DNA from: Clostridia bacterium
Lineage (GTDB): Bacteria; Bacillota; Clostridia; Oscillospirales; CAG-272
Assembly (NCBI GenBank): GCA_017407375.1
Contig: JAFQWT010000082.1
Location: forward strand, 1-7,205
Direction of reading: 5' to 3'
DNA: 7,205 bases
Positions 5,089-7,205 of this stretch are shown piece by piece. Positions within the stretch are counted from its first letter, which is position 1. The number at the start of each line of letters is the position of its first letter. The translations under genes and the position numbers were made by a program. The notes below the pieces were generated by a model that did not search any database, was not told the origin of the DNA, and saw nothing but the letters and a program-made list of their open reading frames with translations.

Positions 5089-6468
5089 TCAGAAATCGCA
5101 AGCGCCGGGAGTCCTATGATACGGAATCACGTCACGGATATTCTCCATACCCGTGGCGTAGATGAGGAGGCGCTCAAAGCCCATACCGAAGCCCGAGTGC
5201 GTGCAGCCGCCGTACTTACGGAGGTTGCAGTACCAGTACATCGAGTCGGGCGAGATGCCAAGCTCGTTCATACGGCCGACAAGGCGGTCATAGCGGGTCT
5301 CTCTCTGGCTGCCACCCATCAGCTCGCCCGCGTTCGGGACGAGGAGGTCAACGGCGGCCACGGTCTTGCCGTCATCGTTCTGATACATATAGAAGGCCTT
5401 GAATTCCTTCGGCCAGTCGTAAACGAACACGGGGGAGTTGAACTTCTTTTCCGTGAGGTACTTCTCGTGCTCACGGGCAAGGTCCTCGTCATACTCCGGC
5501 TTGAAGGCAAAGTTCTCCTCGGCATCCGCCTCCTTGAGGATCGTGATGGCATCGTGGAAGGAGATGCGGACGATGTTGGAGTCGATGAGGGCGCGCATAC
5601 GCTCACGCAGGGGGAGGTTGTTATACTTTTCGAGGAATTCCAGCTCGGAATTGCACTTTTCAAGGATCTTTGAAAGGATCGACTTCAAAAAGTCCTCCTC
5701 AATGTCCATAAGGCCGTGAAGGTCCACAAAGGCGACCTCGGGCTCGATCATCCAGAACTCCGCCGCGTGGGTGCGGGTATTGGAGTTCTCGGCGCGGAAG
5801 GTGGGGCCGAAGGTATAGACCTTACTGAAGGCCAGGGCAAAGGTCTCGGCCTCCAGCTGGCCCGTAACGGCGAGGGAGGCGTGACGGCCGAAGAAGTCCT
5901 CGGCATAGTCGCACTTCTTCCCCTCGGCGGGGTCAAAGGTGGTCACGGTGAAGGTGTTGCCCGCGCCCTCAGCATCGTTGGCGGTGAGCAGGGGGGTATG
6001 GACGTACACGTAGCCGCGGTCCTGGAAATACTCGTGGATCGCCATGGACGCCACGCTGCGGACGCGGAACACCGCCTGGAAGAGACGGGTGCGCGGACGG
6101 AGATAGGCGTTCTCACGCAGAAACTCCAGCGAATGGCGCTTGGGCTGGAGGGGATAATCCTCGGCACAGTCACCAAGCACGCGGAGGGAGGAAAGGAGGA
6201 TCTCCACCGAGCCGTTATTCACGTTCTCCACCACGGTACCCGTGATCTCGGCGCAGGAGCCGATCTTCAGCTCAGAAAGCGCACCCAGCATGGCGGGGTC
6301 GCCCCCCTCGGCATCGTAGATCAGCTGAAGAAGGTCAAACGCCGTTCCGTCAAAGAAATCGAGAAAGCCCATCTTTTTCTGCTTGCGGTGGTTCCTCACC
6401 CAGCCCGAGAGCGTAACGCTTTTACCGAGCAGCTCGGCCTTGGAGGCAAAAAGCTCTTTGATATCCAT
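5089..6468 (-). CDS. asnS: Asparaginyl-tRNA synthetase
   Basis: A 459-residue class IIb aminoacyl-tRNA synthetase that charges tRNA-Asn with asparagine. The N-terminal OB-fold anticodon-binding domain is at about residues 15-100 (VTLSGWVRNHRKQKKMGFLDF). The catalytic domain has motif 1 around VASMAIHEYFQDRGYVYVHTP, the AsnRS-type DFFGRHASLAVTGQLEAE block (191-208), motif 2 beginning FGPTFRAENSNTRTHAAEF (220 onward), and motif 3 GFGMGFERLLIYATG (426-440). The RTPGACDF C-terminus is of the usual AsnRS form, which separates it from AspRS. The ATG at 6468 has AGGTGAG (6475-6481) upstream. It is the first gene of a probable asnS-asnA-rsmA operon, so asparagine synthesis and charging are linked. 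The leader is too short for a T-box riboswitch. Confidence 0.98.
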   Translation of the reverse strand: MDIKELFASKAELLGKSVTLSGWVRNHRKQKKMGFLDFFDGTAFDLLQLIYDAEGGDPAMLGALSELKIGSCAEITGTVVENVNNGSVEILLSSLRVLGDCAEDYPLQPKRHSLEFLRENAYLRPRTRLFQAVFRVRSVASMAIHEYFQDRGYVYVHTPLLTANDAEGAGNTFTVTTFDPAEGKKCDYAEDFFGRHASLAVTGQLEAETFALAFSKVYTFGPTFRAENSNTRTHAAEFWMIEPEVAFVDLHGLMDIEEDFLKSILSKILEKCNSELEFLEKYNNLPLRERMRALIDSNIVRISFHDAITILKEADAEENFAFKPEYDEDLAREHEKYLTEKKFNSPVFVYDWPKEFKAFYMYQNDDGKTVAAVDLLVPNAGELMGGSQRETRYDRLVGRMNELGISPDSMYWYCNLRKYGGCTHSGFGMGFERLLIYATGMENIRDVIPYHRTPGACDF

Positions 6469-6500
6469 AAAGATCTCACCTTTCCTATATAACCTACTAA

Positions 6501-6516
6501 ATCATTATAAAATGAT
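6501..6516. repeat. 16-base AT-rich inverted repeat at the asnS start site
   Basis: ATCATT (6501-6506) and AATGAT (6511-6516) are perfect arms around four bases. They cover most of the asnS -10 box and the predicted transcription start. The spacing (6-4-6) and placement match the palindrome at the rpsT promoter, although the bases differ. It could be an operator or chance in AT-rich sequence. Confidence 0.3.
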
Positions 6517-6540
6517 ACCACAGTTTCCTCATAATGTCAA
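6512..6540 (-). promoter_or_regulatory. Sigma-A promoter of asnS-asnA-rsmA
   Basis: On the minus strand an exact -35 TTGACA (6535-6540) is separated by 17 bases from the -10 TATCAT (6512-6517). The predicted start is near 6505, leaving a leader of about 36 bases before the asnS ATG. No other convincing promoter is seen ahead of asnA or rsmA. Confidence 0.9.
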
Positions 6541-6601
6541 GGGAGATGCCCCGAAAAAGCCCCGGAAGTAAAGTTTTTTTGCTTTTATTTTTCTTTTTCC
6601 C

Positions 6602-6630
6602 TTGACAAACCCCTTCCCCTTTGCTATAAT
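6602..6630 (+). promoter_or_regulatory. Exact-consensus sigma-A promoter of tRNA-Thr
   Basis: TTGACA (6602-6607) and TATAAT (6625-6630) are both perfect consensus hexamers with a 17-base spacer. They are preceded by a long T-rich tract (6570-6600) like an UP element. Transcription is expected to begin near 6637, only a few bases before the mature tRNA 5' end. This is the strongest promoter in the window and is divergent from that of asnS. Confidence 0.95.
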
Positions 6631-6639
6631 ATTGTCCGT

Positions 6640-6715
6640 GCTGGTGTGGCTCAGTTGGTAGAGCAGCTGATTCGTAATCAGCAGGTCGCCGGTTCGAGTC
6701 CGGCCACCAGCTCCA
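6640..6715 (+). tRNA. tRNA-Thr (anticodon CGT)
   Basis: The complete cloverleaf can be traced. The acceptor stem GCTGGTG (6640-6646) pairs perfectly with CACCAGC (6705-6711). The D arm is GCTC/GAGC, and the anticodon stem GCTGA/TCAGC encloses the loop TTCGTAA with anticodon CGT at 6673-6675. The variable loop has five bases. The T stem GCCGG/CCGGC encloses TTCGAGT. The discriminator is T (6712) and CCA is encoded (6713-6715). It reads the threonine codon ACG. The gene stands alone between its own promoter and terminator. Confidence 0.97.
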
Positions 6716-6717
6716 GT

Positions 6718-6750
6718 AAAAGCACTTGCGGATGCAAGTGCTTTTTGTTT
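6718..6750 (+). terminator. Rho-independent terminator of tRNA-Thr
   Basis: AAAAGCACTTGC (6718-6729) pairs perfectly with GCAAGTGCTTTT (6734-6746, allowing the T run) around a four-base loop, followed by TTTTTGTTT. The stem begins two bases after the encoded CCA, so the precursor has almost no 3' trailer beyond the hairpin. Confidence 0.93.
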
Positions 6751-6810
6751 TCGAAAGCAGAGCGTTCCTTAGGGCGATTAAAAAAAATTCAAGTTTTTTC
6801 ATTTTTCTTA

Positions 6811-6839
6811 TTGACAATTATTCTCGATTGTGATATACT
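6811..6839 (+). promoter_or_regulatory. Sigma-A promoter of the rubrerythrin gene
   Basis: An exact TTGACA (6811-6816) and TATACT (6834-6839) are separated by 17 bases and preceded by T-rich sequence. The predicted start is near 6846, giving a leader of about 50 bases. A five-base inverted repeat ACAAT (6814-6818) / ATTGT (6827-6831) lies within the spacer and could bind a regulator. Confidence 0.9.
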
Positions 6840-6896
6840 GATGTCAGTAAGGAACTCAACCTAAAAAATCAACATCAACATACGGAGGAAAGAACT

Positions 6897-7205
6897 ATGA
6901 AAAAGTGGAAATGCAGCGTTTGCGGCGAGGTCGTTGAGGGCGTGAACCCCCCCGAGAAGTGCCCTGTGTGCAAGCAGCCCGCCGAAAAGTTTGTCGAGGT
7001 GAAGGATGAGGGCATGACCTGGGCCGCCGAGCACGTGGTCGGCGTTGGCAAGGTGGATGCCAGTGAGGAGATCATCGCGGGGCTCCGCGCCAATTTTGAG
7101 GGCGAGTGCTGCGAGGTGGGTATGTACCTGGCGATGGCGAGAGTGGCCCACCGTGAGGGCTACCCCGAGATCGGGCTCTACTGGGAGAAGGCCGCCTACG
7201 AGGAG
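6897..7205 (+). CDS. Reverse rubrerythrin (rubredoxin-first rubrerythrin, probable NADH peroxidase), N-terminal part
   Basis: The first 103 codons of a gene cut by the right edge. Residues 1-36 form a rubredoxin-like iron site with two CxxC pairs (C6/C9 and C22/C25). The start of a ferritin-like diiron domain follows: TWAAEHVVGVGK (41-52), then GLRANFEGECCEVGMYLAMARVA (62-84), with glutamates 68, 70 and 73 on the first helix. Rubredoxin before the diiron domain is the 'reverse' order found in clostridia, where such proteins reduce hydrogen peroxide, and oxygen via partner proteins, in the cytoplasm. The ATG at 6897 has GGAGG (6884-6888) eight bases upstream. The rest of the diiron site lies beyond the window. 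The gene has its own promoter. Oxidative-stress control is plausible, but no standard PerR box is seen. Confidence 0.92.
   Translation, partial: MKKWKCSVCGEVVEGVNPPEKCPVCKQPAEKFVEVKDEGMTWAAEHVVGVGKVDASEEIIAGLRANFEGECCEVGMYLAMARVAHREGYPEIGLYWEKAAYEE

Noticed and set aside
3651..5165. 504-codon plus-strand frame opposite rsmA, asnA and the repeat
   Set aside because: It is antisense to genes with clear catalytic motifs, has no ribosome-binding site or domain, and spans two genes plus a repeat. Long antisense frames are expected in GC-rich coding DNA.
5716..6492. 258-codon plus-strand frame opposite asnS
   Set aside because: It is the antisense shadow of the synthetase: low-complexity glycine/leucine/valine content, no start signal, and it ends in the asnS promoter region.
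6469..6512. T-box or other riboswitch ahead of asnS
   Set aside because: Only about 36 bases separate the predicted transcription start from the ATG, with no specifier loop, antiterminator or terminator.
6541..6575. Repeated GCCCCG blocks (GCCCCGAAAAAGCCCCGG) as a terminator
   Set aside because: The two GC blocks are direct, not inverted, so they cannot pair into a hairpin, and no gene needs termination there.
6497..6817. 106-codon minus-strand frame across tRNA-Thr
   Set aside because: Its core (WPDSNRRPADYESAALPTEP) is the familiar false peptide obtained by translating the antisense of a tRNA gene. It also crosses a promoter and a terminator.
6646..6864. 72-codon plus-strand frame starting inside tRNA-Thr
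   Set aside because: MAQLVEQLIRNQQVAGSSPATSS is the sense translation of a tRNA gene, a common mis-annotation. The frame runs through the terminator and the next promoter.

Overview
The window looks like chromosomal housekeeping DNA from an anaerobic Gram-positive bacterium of the class Clostridia. It could well be a gut-type Oscillospirales-like lineage, but the sequence does not let me name a genus. The reasons are the gene order ylxM-ffh-rpsP-khpA, a rubredoxin-first ('reverse') rubrerythrin typical of strict anaerobes, strong Shine-Dalgarno sites with several GTG starts, and textbook sigma-A promoters that nearly all have 17-base spacers. Genes are GC-rich, while the gaps between genes are AT-rich and hold the promoters and terminators.

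Layout, left to right. Bases 1-118 (minus) are the first 39 codons of a 4-alpha-glucanotransferase (malQ). Next is rpsT (ribosomal protein S20, minus, GTG start at 474), with its own promoter and terminator. A divergent promoter region (about 563-650) separates rpsT from the plus-strand operon ylxM-ffh-rpsP-khpA (683-2947). That operon makes the SRP GTPase, its small companion protein, ribosomal protein S16 and a KH-domain RNA-binding protein. It ends at a hairpin that also terminates the convergent rsmA gene. A minus-strand operon asnS-asnA-rsmA (6468 down to 2963) follows: asparaginyl-tRNA synthetase, ammonia-dependent asparagine synthetase and the 16S rRNA dimethyladenosine transferase. Between asnS and asnA lies a 247-base gap containing a palindromic, MITE-like or REP-like repeat. 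At the right end come a single tRNA-Thr(CGT) gene with an exact-consensus promoter and a strong terminator, then the first 103 codons of a reverse rubrerythrin with its own promoter.

Functional theme: nearly everything serves translation or protein targeting (S16, S20, rRNA methylation, asparagine supply and charging, tRNA-Thr, SRP). The two edge genes serve glycogen or maltodextrin metabolism (malQ) and peroxide defence (rubrerythrin). I see no phage, transposase, CRISPR array, defence system or clearly new system. The most unusual items are the palindromic repeat inserted directly after the asnS stop codon, the rsmA stop codon lying in the loop of a shared bidirectional terminator, and several small inverted repeats sitting on promoter -10 or start-site regions.
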